A stretch of 64,000 bases of DNA from Tetrapyrgos nigripes (lineage: Eukaryota > Basidiomycota > Agaricomycetes > Agaricales > Campanellaceae). The stretch spans positions 62,001 to 126,000 of the forward strand of contig JAACJM010000152.1 in assembly GCA_013368315.1 (NCBI GenBank), given 5' to 3'. The notes beneath the pieces were generated by a model, which had not been told where the DNA came from, made no database searches, and was given only the letters and a program-made list of their open reading frames with translations. Position 1 is the first letter of the stretch, and the number at the start of each line of letters is the position of its first letter. The position numbers were made by a program, and so were the translations under genes. Positions 46,756-59,690 of this stretch are shown piece after piece.

Positions 46756-48895
46756 ATGCCTCCCAAGTAAGAATCTCCTGTTTATTGCATTCCATCCTTT
46801 TACTAATTCTCATTTTGTTACAGAAGGCAGCGTCCCACTTCTCCTCCGAGTTACTTAGATGATGAAGCAGATGAAGCAATTGACTTATCTTCAATTGCGT
46901 CAGGTGCTGCATCTGATGAACTCATTGTTCACAAGCATGAGAAAGGGTGAGTATTATCATTGCAAACTCTGCTGCCTTCATATTCACATGTTTTATTTAG
47001 GAAAGAGAAGCAGCCACCGTCCATAGAATTGTCTGACAGGGAGTCAGTCTCATCTGAAAGGCAAGCATTTTTTGACTTTTTCATTGATGTTATATGTAAT
47101 GATATATTGGTCTAGAGCGCAAGAAGCTTCCCAAAGGTTTGCTCATGACATTCCCTGGCTCAAACTCTCATTTACATTCTAATCTATACGTTTAGCCAAG
47201 CGGTCGAACCCAAAGGCCGTCCACGTCGTTTCGAGAAAAAGCCCGATCCTGCGGACAAGTCCAAAACGTAGGTAACCTGGTTCGAATTCATTGCAACTAT
47301 TGATTGCCGATTCATCAGCATGCGCAGCATTAAATCTAAATGGCCTGGATGGATTTTAGTTTCGGAGGATGAAGAAGAACAAGCACCCAACACTAGTCAA
47401 AGGTGAGTGATTCTCTCTGGATCACTGGTACAATATGCTTACCGTCTTTCACAAAATCACCTGAAGTGGTCAACGACCCTTCCGATGGCTTGAACTCCTC
47501 CAAGAGGAAAAATAAAGCTCAATCTACTTCGCCAAACTCGAAGGTGTAAGCTACTACTGAATGAAATGTTCATGAGGGGCTTATATTTTTTTCTTAGGAA
47601 ACGAGGAACTACCAAGGCCGATGATACGGACTATAGTCCATTGCGGAACACCAAGAGACAGAAACGGTGAGAATCATCCTTGTGTACTATTATCCTGGGC
47701 TAATTTCAACAACAGTTCAGATAACAATACTGTTTCTACATCGGAATCCATAGTGAAGGAGCCTACACGGTGTGTCTTTTGATATTCATAGATTTATAGA
47801 TGTTGACTTGACGTCAACAGCTCGTCTGAGACCATTATCTCGTCCGATACCATTCCGTACATTCAACATCTATCTCTCTTTGCCATTGCTGACTATTCAA
47901 ATTAGGAGTATTTCGAAAGGAAAATTGAAAGCGAAGACTGATAAATCCACGCACTCAAACCGTTCAGACACTCCCGTTACAGGTTGGAGTCTACAAGAGG
48001 AGTACCAAGACGAATATTTGGACAAAAAGTACAATATGTACTCCAATCGTCCAAACTTGCCGTGAGTCTTGATTTTATAACTATTCAGAGTTATTCTAAC
48101 GGTGAAAGATAGTTTGGGCAGCTTGCGTTCTTACAACCAAAACGCAAACGGTCTAAGAGTCGCTAAATTCTCTTCTCTACGTGAGGATGCACTCAAATCT
48201 TTCTCACCGGAAACACAGAAGTATGTATTCTTGTTTCGACAGAATGTATATGTGCTCATTGAAATTGAAGACTCACCGCTCTTGCTTTGAGTTTTGAGTC
48301 TTATAAACAGATCTGGAATCCAGCTTGAGCCGAACCAAAGTTCTTTGTTACTGAGTCCTTGAATTCTGGGAAAGGGGGGAAGCTTGTCATTGCTCCACCG
48401 AAACCTGGAGCACCTTCCGGCATCGCAGTGTTTTTTTTCGACTGGTATTCTTGTTGCATCTCATATTCTGACTCCAGAGAACACCACAGTTGGAGTTGGA
48501 TGCAAGAAGGTGGAACTTCTTCTTTTCAGCCAGGAACATCAGTCTACGTCGAGTTTCTTCTGCCACATGTTCAAGAAACCTAGCTTTTTGGCTTACGGAT
48601 ATAGAAACGGCGTATATTGTTTTTCTACGTTACGCATGGGAATGTCTGAGAGTAAGTTGCTTTACGTTTTATCAAGCTATTGCTGACCATCAGTTTAGAT
48701 TCTGCTTCTTCAGCAACTGAGGATGAATGGGGAGAGATGCAACAAATGGAGTCATCATCTCAATCTCTTGTCACTGATCATTATTCGAAGGCCACCGATC
48801 TTAGTGAGTTACAAATTCTCTTATCAAAATATTATCGCTCAATGAGAATTTGTAGTACCGATTTACGATGGATGACCAAGGAAAAATGGACACAC
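46756..48895 (+). pseudogene. Multi-exon hypothetical protein with low-complexity N-terminus; 3' part frame-broken
   Basis: ATG at 46756 (MPPK) splices in phase to 46824 (RQRPTSPPSYLDDEADEAIDL), 47001 (KEKQPPSIELSDRES), then short exons giving a charged, Ser-rich tail-like region (GRPRRFEKKPDPADK, WPGWILVSEDEEEQAP, TPVTGWSLQEEYQDEYLDKKYNMYSN). The intron after 47059 seems to begin GCAAGC. From 48350 onward conserved-looking pieces (KLVIAPPKPGAPSG, DILTPENTT, FQPGTSVYVEFLLPHVQ, FWLTDIETAYIVFLRYAWECLR) fall in three different frames, so the C-terminal half has suffered indels or has introns I cannot place. The family is again an Agaricomycete hypothetical; function unknown. Confidence 0.45.
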
Positions 48896-49524
48896 TAAAG
48901 GATTTCAATCCTCGCCAGATGACTGGAAGAACATAACTTCCCTTCCATTGTACACGGAAGAGATCACCCCTGGCTCCGTATGTTCTGTTGGATATACAGC
49001 AGGGTTTTATACGGGCAGTGGTGAAGCTACGTTAGCTCTGAATCTCAAATTTGCCATCCTTCTATCCGATCGTGTGAAGAAGGAAAAATAGGCAAGGGGC
49101 CATTTACAAAGAAGTTCTCCATCTAAAGATTCACTACTTCTACTCGGCGGCAGGTCATATACAAGAAGTTCATATAAATAATTTGTATTATATATATCTA
49201 TGGTGGTAGTTACAGAGAAGAATTCAAATCAATAATGTGTACCATATTATCTTCGCTTCGAGTCTTGAGAATTTGACGTTACAAGCCTACTAACTGGCCA
49301 TCTAAGAGCGATGCTCAATCTCTTGGCGGCCATTCTGGGCGTGTTCCAATATAGTCACGTGACTTTTCTGTTGAAAAAAAAGAATCACGCTTTGGTTCGT
49401 TGATTTTCGTAACAACTTCCACCACACTATGCTTGATAATGAGCTCGTCTACAAAGTCCATTCTACTTTCGGCGTCCAGCTGGGTTAATCACAGGAATCC
49501 AATAAGTTCCACTGATTCAAGGGG

Positions 49525-51010
49525 TTGGCCATGATAGTAGAGTCTAGAGTTATTGTTGGGAAGGAAAGAGTAGACGAGGTGGTATTCATACCAAATGCTA
49601 GCCATTGCATAGACACGGTCTGTGGAATTTTATCTTGGAAGAATGGGATATCTTACTTGACTGTAAGTTACTTTAGACGAATGCCTTTTTTCTCCGTCAG
49701 TTATCGTTGGCTGTCCACCTTTCTCTTTTCTAGGCAACACAAATTATATGTCCTCCAGCACCACAGTCAAATACCTCGCAGCCGTTCCTCCTCATTCTAA
49801 ATTCTCCCGACTCATCATGCTCTTCCCAACTACCCGATCCAAGATCCTAGAAGATTGGCTTATCTACGTTCGCTCAACGTTCGCTTCCTCCAGCAAACTG
49901 GCGTCGAATCTGATCTTATGGCAAGCTACCGGAAATAATAGCCGTTATCGATTCCATTGCATCCGCCCCACCCATACGATTGAGTATCAAGAGAAGAGTG
50001 TTGAACCGGCGCTGGAAAGTAAACTGGATCTAAGAGCAACTCATAGTATTGGGCACGAACTACGTTGGAAAAGGTCTCAAGGTGATAATTCAGGGTATAG
50101 GCTGGTTTGTACATCGATCTTCTCGATAACATTGCTGAGTGATCCTGATTTTCTTGTTTGTTGCCTCAAATGGATGTGCGCCAAACGAGGTTGCGCGGTT
50201 CAGTATGTTCTTAAGATGTAGGCCGCCCCGCCTGCAGTCGTTTTGTTTTGTCTTGGTTTTGTCAGATGGTTAGCGCGCGTTCAGACGTGCATTTCGAGTC
50301 CATTGTTTCGTAATTACGAGCTCCCCTGGCCTGTGCGTTCATTCTGATCTTCCGTTCGAATTGTTCGAAAAGCTAACAGCTTCTAAATGCTAGTTATTCA
50401 GAATCCCTACTGCAGGGCCGTCCATTCCAGTGCATGTCCTCATTGATGCTCGTTCTTTCCAATTTGCATGTTTTCCTCTCCAAATTTGAGGCATAGCACA
50501 TGTATAACGCTTGTGCTGGCGTCCAGCGATGCCATCAGGGAAATGAAGCCCGATATGGAAATCTTGTACAGCTTGCACGCGATTTCCTTATTGGGACTCA
50601 ATTTTTTTTCTAGCTGAACTCGGCACCCCACAAGTCATACGTTCCCGTTATCGCTTTCACAAAATTACCACCGCTGGATGCCAGCGGATCATCCTCAACG
50701 TCTGCGGTTATGTGAAGGGGGAAACTTGGAACCTAAGAATGGATGTCCCGACGGACGGCCAGGTTTATTAGACGCCACCTACAGACTTTTGCCTCTCATA
50801 TAGTCCTGCAGAATACGAACACAACACTCGTCATGGAATGCAATAACAACGGTCCACAAGTCATCATACGGGATGGGACTACTCGTAGGTATACGACTAA
50901 AAGCGGGGGAAAATATATGCGATACTTCGGTATGTAGCTCTCCAGTCTCCTTAACCTATCCGCTTCAAAAAATCTGGAGTTTGCTGAGCTACTCGGGCCG
51001 TTCATGACTC
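49525..51010. other. Weak coding signal, unrecognised
   Basis: A possible two-exon + strand frame (49531-49664, then from 49735 after GT...TCTAG) gives LIMLFPTTRSKILEDWLIYV and continues to 50221. A second frame at 50743-50937 has RDGTTRRYTTKSGGKYMRYFG. Neither matches a family I know. No Helitron 5' end was identified. Confidence 0.2.
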
Positions 51011-51449
51011 AATATTGTTAGCTCATTTTCAGGCTCACATACTATGACAAAGGAAATATCTTCGTGCTCTGATCGTAAGATATTTGTACTTAATTGACAA
51101 GAGCTTTGATTTTACAGCCACATATATCATTCACAAAGATACATCATGAGTCGATTATGCGCAAGCAGTCTTTGTCTCAGAGCACCTCAGGTAATCTTCC
51201 TGAGTCCAACAAGCTAATACGGTCTAGCGAGTACTTTTCCTATCGCATGAATGCCTATTCCGACACGCAAACTACCCTTGTTTCATCGCTCGCGATCGGC
51301 TATTTTGTAAGCCGACCGGTTAAGATCCGAGAATTGCGTGTGTTGCGCTGGCAAAGTCATCTTTACTTCTAGACCATCATGAACTCTGTCAACGCATCTG
51401 TCGTGTTTCTGTTCTGCTTGCTCTTGTTCTTCGACCGTTGGTATACTAC

Positions 51450-52035
51450 CCATGCTCTCCATTCCACCTCGAGCTCTACCCCTATTTCTGGCGCTGCAGA
51501 TCTTTTTTTCTCGGCTGGTTCGCACATGGGATATTCTGTATATGGCTCAACTTGTCTAGGCGACCGTCCCCGTGCTCTCCATTCTACCTCGGCCTCTACT
51601 TCTATTTCTAATGCTGAGTCCTTCGGTAGTCCGAAAGATCCTTCTCTCTTGGCTAGTTCGCAAATGGCATATTTCTCAAGTTGTCTCAGCGCTGACCGTT
51701 GTCGTACTGCCTATGCTCTCCATTCTACCTCGAGCTCTACTCCTATTTCTGATGCTGAGTCCCTCAGTAGCCCGGAAGATCCTTTTTTGTCGGCTGCTTC
51801 ACAAATGGCACATTCTTCATTCGACTCAAGTTGTCTCGGCGCTGTTGCAGTTAATACTCCGGACTTAATTAGAAACATATCACATAACGGCTCAACGCCG
51901 TATGGCCCAATGCCATCTCTCTATAACGGCTCAACGCCGTATGGCCCATTGCCATCTCTCTATAACAGCTCAATGCTGCATGACCCAGTGTCATTATATT
52001 ATAACGGTTCAACACCGCATAGCTCAATGCTAGTT
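51450..52035 (+). repeat. Coding tandem repeats in the Helitron N-terminus
   Basis: Three copies of a segment with ALHSTSSSTPIS..AES and LASSQMAxSS (51448-51830), then four copies of NGSTPYGPMPSLY (51888-52025; 42- to 57-base DNA units). Confidence 0.85.
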
Positions 52036-55000
52036 GATTACTACAACAACCCAGATCAGCATGTTTACAACCCAAAGGCGTTTGATTTGAATGAGTACTT
52101 TAACTCAACTTTGCTCATCCACAGCTACATGCCGCTCAACAGTTACGAGTCAACTTTACAAAATAACACAGTAATTCTCTCTTCCTCCCATTCTTATACA
52201 CTTTTCTTTTATCCCAATCATCCTAAATCCATTCCGTTACGACAGTATCAGTCAGCATTTTGGATCAGGAGACAATTCCTTGCGTTAAGACAATTTATTT
52301 TCCTATCAACCTCGCTCAGCTCTTCTCCACATAGCCATCTATGGCCACAAGTATGCAGTATCTTTGAGCAAGTACTGACTTCATATAACAATAGTATTGA
52401 TTTTGTTTTACATTCTTATCGTCTTTATCAACTAATCAACTATACAATGTTTCCAATTGAGCAGCCAATTCCTTTTCTACTATTTTATGAAAGAGTCAAA
52501 GCCAAATGCCGGTATGCAAGATTGTTTGCTTTCAAGTCAGTTTGCTATAAGCATGATTTTGTTGTGAAGCTTAAAACATTGAATCTACACTGTGATATGC
52601 AGCATTTCATGCTTGGTTTTCATCATGGATTATCGCTTCTAGATTTTACCAGCATGCATTCTGAGAGCTCAATATCTTTGAGTTTCAATTTGACTATCAA
52701 AACTAGCGCTATTGCTTTTTTGGGTCCGCGTGCTATAATTTTCATATCTAATGTCGCTCATTACCACTCCTTTCGTTGTATAGCTGATTTTCTTGCACAC
52801 TGCTTTCCAGTTCAGTCACAAATAAGTGATAAAGGGTCATATCTCTCCTTGCGTGGAGGAGGTAGAGAAGCCTCTAATAGGTATTTCTTTCCCCAAATTG
52901 AGAATTATCTGTCTTTTCCTTGTCAGATAATAAACCCTATCTCTACAATGTATCGATTTCATAGTTTCCTGGAACCAGATTGCCAATTTATCCGTAATCC
53001 TATGCTATTATATGCATCCATACCTGTTTCTGACTTGTATTTGTCTTTAACTCGGGGGTCGTTGAAGGACTTGGCTAAATTTCACAACCTTCATTTTCAA
53101 GAACACATTAAGTCCAAAATGTGTACTGCATTTGAAAACCATCAATGCCAAACAACCTGTAGAGAACCTCTCAGTGTCTTTGAGCCTCTTGATCCAGTTC
53201 AAATCAAAACCCAGCATAGTTTTCCTCCTCCATCTCCTTCTAAAGTTTTGCTCAAAAAAATCATATCAAATTGGTGTGCTGATTTTTCTGCATCAGCTAT
53301 AGAAGAAGGTGGATGTGGAGTATGTGGTCAGCTTAAGCCAATTTCTGCTTTGACTCCAATGAAACAGGTTAAAAATATGCTCAATGTTCTTATTAGCAGT
53401 GGAGTTAGCCGCAAAGAGCGACAAACAATAACTGATAGAATAACTGATTTATCTGGACTGATTATTGATAGCCTATGTTCCAAAGTTTGTAGTGACTGCA
53501 GGATCTCACTTCAAGAAGGAAAAACTCCTCGGATTTCGTTGGCAAATGGATTCTGGCTGGGGCATATTCCAGCTCAACTACAGAGCTTGAACTTTGTTGA
53601 GAAGTTATTAATTCAAAAAATCCGAACCAATTGTTGCTTTGTTCGTGTGTCATCAGGTATGAGAAAGATGATTTCACATGTCATAGCGTTTGACTCACCA
53701 GTCATGAAAGTTTATGATGTCCTGCCACCACCTCCTGAAGATCTGGATGAAGTCTTGGCAATCATGTTTACTGGTCCGTGCAAGCCTACAGAAAAAGATT
53801 ATGAACGTACGCCTATGCTTGTCAGACGGAAGGAAGTTTTCCGGGCTCTCACCTGGCTTCGATTAAATCATCCTGCATATCAAGAAATAAAAATATCTAC
53901 AGACAATCTCAATAAATACCCTGAGGATATACCACCAGTTACTGTTGCGTTTAAGCAGATGCAATCAGAAGGTAACAGAATACCTGAGGGTACAAGTACT
54001 CATGATAATGAACTAGAAATTGGCACAGAGATGGGTAGTGTTCCATTTGTGGTACATGGTATAACGGGTGAACAGCTACAGAATACTTCAGTTGAGCTTC
54101 AAAAAGCTAAAGCTTTAGCTTATCTGAAATCACAAGGCAAATTTCTTGCAGTTGGACACAGTGAGAAAAGCTCGTCTATATTCAATAATCCATTATTATA
54201 TCCTTCTATTTTTCCGTGGCTGTTCCCTTATGGCATGGGTAGTATTGGCATGACTACCCTCAAATCATTTTCTGAAAAAAGTCACAAAAAATACTTTATG
54301 AACTATCATGATAAAAGATTTCAGACCGACCCTTTGTTTAGTTTTGTAGCTTTCAGTCATGAACAGGTCAAACAGACTACAAGTAATGGTTTTGCACTAA
54401 CCCAGAAAAAAAACTTCTCAGCCATTGCAGACCGCATTTTGAACTTGAATCCACATGTATTAAACACTTTAATAGATAAACTCAGCAAAGGCGAAGTTGT
54501 ACGGCCGGAATCAGAAGAGGAAAAATTATGCTACGAGATAATTCAAGATCTGGACCATGTAGGTGGTACAGTTAAAGGATCTATGTTCAGCAAAAAATTC
54601 TTGAGAACTAAACTGTGGTCCCTAATCTCATATCTTGGGGCCCCATCGTGGTATATCACTTTTGCACCATCTGATCAAACTCATCCTTTGTGTTTATATT
54701 ATGCAATGACTGATGAGAATTTTGACATTAATCTTAATCTTCCTAACGATGAAAGAACCCGTAAAATTATCAATAATCCTGTAGCTGGAGCTAAGTTCTT
54801 TGATTTCATGGTTCAAATGTTTATCAAGCACATATTGGGAGTAAACACTGATCATGATGGCATTTTTGGAAAAACGTCTGCTTATTTTGGAACCATAGAA
54901 CAACAAGGAAGATTGACACTTCATCTTCATATGCTTCTTTGGATTGCAAACAGCATGTCTCCACAACAAATAAGGGATGCTATACTCAAAAATGAAGATG

Positions 55001-58000
55001 ACTTCCAAAGAAGAATTGTTGAGTACTTAGAATCTGTGCATTGTGGAGATTTTATGACTGGTACTCAGGAAGAAGTTCAACAAAATCTTCAGGCTGTCTC
55101 GGAAAATGAAGATTATACTAATCCCTTATATTCTTTACCCCAGAGTCCTCCAAGAGACTGTCTTTGTACAAACACTGAGGATTGCGAGCCATGTAAAGCC
55201 TGGAATGAAAATTATCAACAAGAAGTGGATGATATTATATCTCGAACTCATATACACAAATGCAAATCTACTTTGACCAAGCAAGGAACCAGAAAAGCGG
55301 GTAAAGATTATCTGGGTTGTCCTGACAATAAGTTTGGTACCTGCAAAGCCAGGCTTCCACGTGAAACCTTTCCATCAACGCAGGTTGACACTGACACAGG
55401 TGCCCTAAGAATGAAAAAGTCAGAGGCTTGGATTAACACCTATAACCAAACTATGACATACTTACTTAGATGTAACTCTGATGTCTCTTCATTGCTATCA
55501 GGCACGGCAATAAAAGCTGTGGTGTTGTATGTGACAGAGTACATTACAAAATGGAATCTGAACACTCATGTTATTTTTGAAGTTATTCGTACCATCTTAC
55601 AGAGAAATGCAGAAATGCTAACAGGTACTTTACCTTGTCATGAAAAGGCGAGAAAACTTATTACCCAAATTGTTAACTCACTATCAGTCAAGATGGAGCT
55701 GGGCGCACCAATGATTGCGATGTATCTTTTAGATAAACCTGATCATTACACAAGTCATGAGTTCAGATCATTCTACTGGAAAGACTTTGTCAGTGAAGCA
55801 CGTAAGTTTTGGCTAGAACCTAATGAAGTGCAAACCAACAAAGAAGAAAAAGTAGTGGTAATTCAGCACAAGGGCAAAATTATAGGGTTTTCCTCAGTTT
55901 TTGATTATATATATCATGCAGAAGCTTTAAGTGGCATGACTTTATATGAATGGGTCTGCCAATGTGAACGAGTCAAACTCAGAGCGCATAAAAACCAGGT
56001 CAATTGCTCTGATAATGACAGCTATGAAAACAACGATAGCAGCTGTTCATCTGATGAAGAAGATACATTCGAAATCATGTGTCCTACTACTGAAAACAAG
56101 GCTACAACTTTGGAAAAAAACATGTTGCCCAAAAATGCACATCCTTTTATGCATGACCATCCCTTGGCCAGTACGCATTACTTGCGCATGCACAATAAGA
56201 AAAATATTGTGCCAAACTTCATTGGCCCTTCATTGCCAAGAAGAAACAAGGGGGACAGAGAGTACTACTGCTCAGTTATGTTGACACTATTCAAACCGTG
56301 GAGAACTGGAGAAGATCTTAAGATCAAGGAAGAGAATTGGGACAGCGCATTTGTGAATTATAAATTTTCTACTCAGCAAAAATTGCTGATGGACAATTTT
56401 GAACTTCGATTTGAATGTTTAGATTCAAGAGATGACTACCATGCTCAAAGAAAAGCTCAGAGTCTCGGAATTGATCCTTCCAGTTTAGAGCCTGAGTTTG
56501 ATGATGGAGTTCATTTTGATCCATTTAAATGTTCAGATGACAGTATAAGTGCACGGGAACAACGCAGGCAATTAGACATGCAAGAGATGACTGATTTGCT
56601 AGTCAATACTGGGTGGACAAATGCAAAATGTGACTTGAAATGTCTTATACCAGCCTCTTTTGACTTTCCCTTTAAAAGTTCAAATGCATGGAGAATGGAA
56701 ATTGCAAAGATGAAGGGAAAAGTGTTAACAGAAAGATTGAAGCAGAACAAGGACAGACCAAATACATTTATTAACAAGTATCCTGATCAAGTAGAAATTC
56801 TTGATCAACATGTATTTGAGGAAAAATTCAAGAGCAATCACGCCAAAAAACTCATAGAGGATTTATGTATAAGATTCAAATTGAATCAAGAGCAGGAAAG
56901 AGCTTTTCGTATTATTGCAAACCATTCTGTCAGTTCAATCTCAGACCAATTGAAGATGTATATTGGTGGCATGGCAGGGACAGGTAAAACTCAGGTACTT
57001 AAGACTCTCAGAGAGTTCTTTAAGGAGAAGGACCAAAGCCACCGCATGATAGTAGTTGCACCAACTGGTACTGCAGCAGCTTTAATTCAGGGCTCCACTT
57101 ATCACTCAGTTTTTGGGATCAATTCATCAGAGGAAGGTGAGTTTTGGAAGACATCTCTATCGCAAATTTGTTCCAGACTAAACGGCGTGAATTATGTTTT
57201 TTTGGATGAAGTTTCAATGCTTTCTTGTAAAGACATGTACAAAATCAGTGCGAAGATGGCCACTGCCTTGAATCAACCACTTCTTCCATTTGGTGGGATG
57301 AACATGATATTTGCAGGTGATTTTGCACAATTGCCACCGACTATGGGTGGCAAAAGTGTATCATTATATAGCCATATCATAGGTTCCAATTCTTCAGACC
57401 AACAAGTCAGTATTGGAAAATATTTGTGGCATCAAGTCAACACTGTAGTACTCTTAAGAAAGAACTGTAGACAAACTGGAAAATCAGACAAAGATAAAAA
57501 ATTTCGTCAAGCATTGGAGAACATGAGATACAAAAATTGTACTACGGAAGATATTAGTTTCTTGAGATCATTGATCTCCGACCCTTCAAATGAATCTCGG
57601 TCTATTGATAACCCACATTTCCGCAATACTTCTATAATTTTGACTTATAACAAACACAAAGATGTAGCTAATGAACTGGGCAGTAAACGATTTGCTGCAG
57701 AGACAAGCCAAGTACTCACACACTTTCTCTCTGATGATGAAGAAGTCATTTTTGATGAACCTCCTTCCCAAACTCGTGATCGAAAACGCAAACGAAGAAA
57801 AGCTACAAAACACCAAATTGACGAGTATGTACAGCAACCGGGTATGAGAAATTTGCGGACACCCCCTTGCGGACACCCTGCGGACACCCTGCGGACACCC
57901 ATTTTTCATTGCTATGAACCTATTCTTGTCAAAAACCATTGTTTCTATTAGTTTATGGGATAATACAAACACTCCTACCACCTGCTATGAGTAATCAGAA

Positions 58001-58720
58001 TGATGGCCTTTTGTGCAGGAAGCTAAAGTTTTGGACTTGTGACCTGGACACTTTTGAATCTTCAACACTTTCGACATTTCGTTGGCTCACTTTTGTAAAG
58101 ATGAGCTTGTTTGTAAGTATCCTCCTCCAAATATGTATAGTTCAAGTATGTAGTCTAAGTTTTTATAGCAAGGCTGGCGTAGAAAGCTGGCCATATTTCT
58201 GTATCCAGACTTGGAGACTGAGCAACTTCACAGCAATGAGGAGCCACCTCATACAATGAGCAAATCTGTCATCAATGGTGTGTATTTTGTTGATGCTATC
58301 ACAATCATGCAGTTTGCACTGACTTCTATTTTTACTCCTATTTTTAAATTTAGAATACACAAACTCTTCAATTCAGGTTCCAGAGGACAGCATAGCCAAC
58401 TGTGGTATGTAGAATTTGCTATCATAGCTAAATGGTGTCAATCTGAGCTATTTGAAAAGATCTACCTTGCAAACCTGCACCTAAGGATGCCAGTCCTAGA
58501 GTGAAAGACAACCATCAGATGAATATAAATCTGAGTGCTACCAATGCAGAGATGGTGCAGGTCCAGGTCTGGAGTGAGGGTAAGATCTTTACTATATCAA
58601 TCACTTCTTGATGAATATACCTTAAAACTTATCATTCTTCTTATAGGTTTTTTTTTCCAAAATGAAGGGAAGCACTGGTGACAGTCAATTGCATCACATT
58701 ACAAGCATCTCCAATGGTAT

Positions 58721-59290
58721 GTGGAAGTCCCTTTAACTGTGGAATGGTGTCTGAGTGAATTTATAGCTGGGCATAACACTCAGAATAATGCACCTTTGAC
58801 TGTTCAGCCCCCATCTACTGTACCAGCACTGCAGAAACCAATTCAAGACAAAACTGTCATAGTCCCATCTGCTCCAGCTCACCCTACAAATATAGCAGTA
58901 TATCCTGTAGATCTAACAGATCCTGCTCGTCTGACTACATTTGTTCCACTTGAATCTCCACCAGCACCTCAGTGTCGTCACAAAAATGATATGAGTGTGC
59001 CATTCACCCGCATTGACTTGCTTGAAGGTGGATTTTGGAATGGGTTCCCAAATGGAAAATTTGCTATTGACCTGGACTACTCGACTTTTAGTGCACATAA
59101 GAATCTTGCAGTTCAGTGGGCTACACGGGGCTCCAGTGGAGCTAATGGAAAGAATGGTCAAAGTTTTACAGTGAATGGTGAAACAATATCCCAGGGCAGA
59201 GAGAGCTACAAGCAATGTCTCGGTATACTCCGGTGCAGGAATGAAAATTGTGATATCATCACTCGACCTAAAACGCATGCTAAATCACTG
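58721..59290 (+). pseudogene. GCM/WRKY-like zinc-finger protein fragment inside the MULE-like element
   Basis: The frame has a Pro/Thr-rich lead, then FPNGKFAIDLDYSTFSAHKN, GQSFTVNGETISQGRESYKQ and CLGILRCRNENCDIITRPKT. The Cys-x5-Cys-x4-Cys...RP pattern is that of GCM-type fingers, which are known at the N-terminus of MULE transposases and in derived transcription factors. After TITQQC the frame runs into the subterminal repeats, so the rest of the finger and any transposase core (DDE) are missing. It may be a captured or truncated transposase piece. Earlier exons may lie at 57990-58560. Confidence 0.55.
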
Positions 59291-59340
59291 GAAAAGCAGA
59301 CAATAACACAACAGTGTCGTAAAAACATCAGGAAAAGGAT

Positions 59341-59690
59341 TGTGGCTGTGCTTATCCTACTTTTTTCAGAAAGTTTACACTCTGTGGGCAGTGTTGGAAT
59401 GCATCAGTATTGTAACTGGCACTCCTGAGGCTGTCTACAGGGTGTCCACAAGGTGTCTGCAAAATGTCCTCTCAGAAAAATTTGTGGCTGTGCTTATCCC
59501 ACTTTTTCAAAAAGTTTACATTCTGTTGACAGTGCTGGAATGCATCAGGGTTGTAACTGGCACTCCTGAGACTGTATACAGGGTGTCCACAAGGTGTCCG
59601 CAAGGTGTCCACAAGGTGTCCGCAAGGTGTCCGCAAGGTGTCCGCAAGGTATCCGCAAGGTGTCTACAAAGTGTTACAAGTGCAAAACAG
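59341..59690 (+). repeat. Subterminal tandem repeats of the MULE-like element
   Basis: A 140-bp unit (GTGGCTGTGCTTATCC..., CACTCCTGAG, GGGTGTCCACAAGG) occurs at 59341 and 59481, with a third fragment at 60091. It is followed by an 11-bp GGTGTCCGCAA array (59581-59670). Confidence 0.85.
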
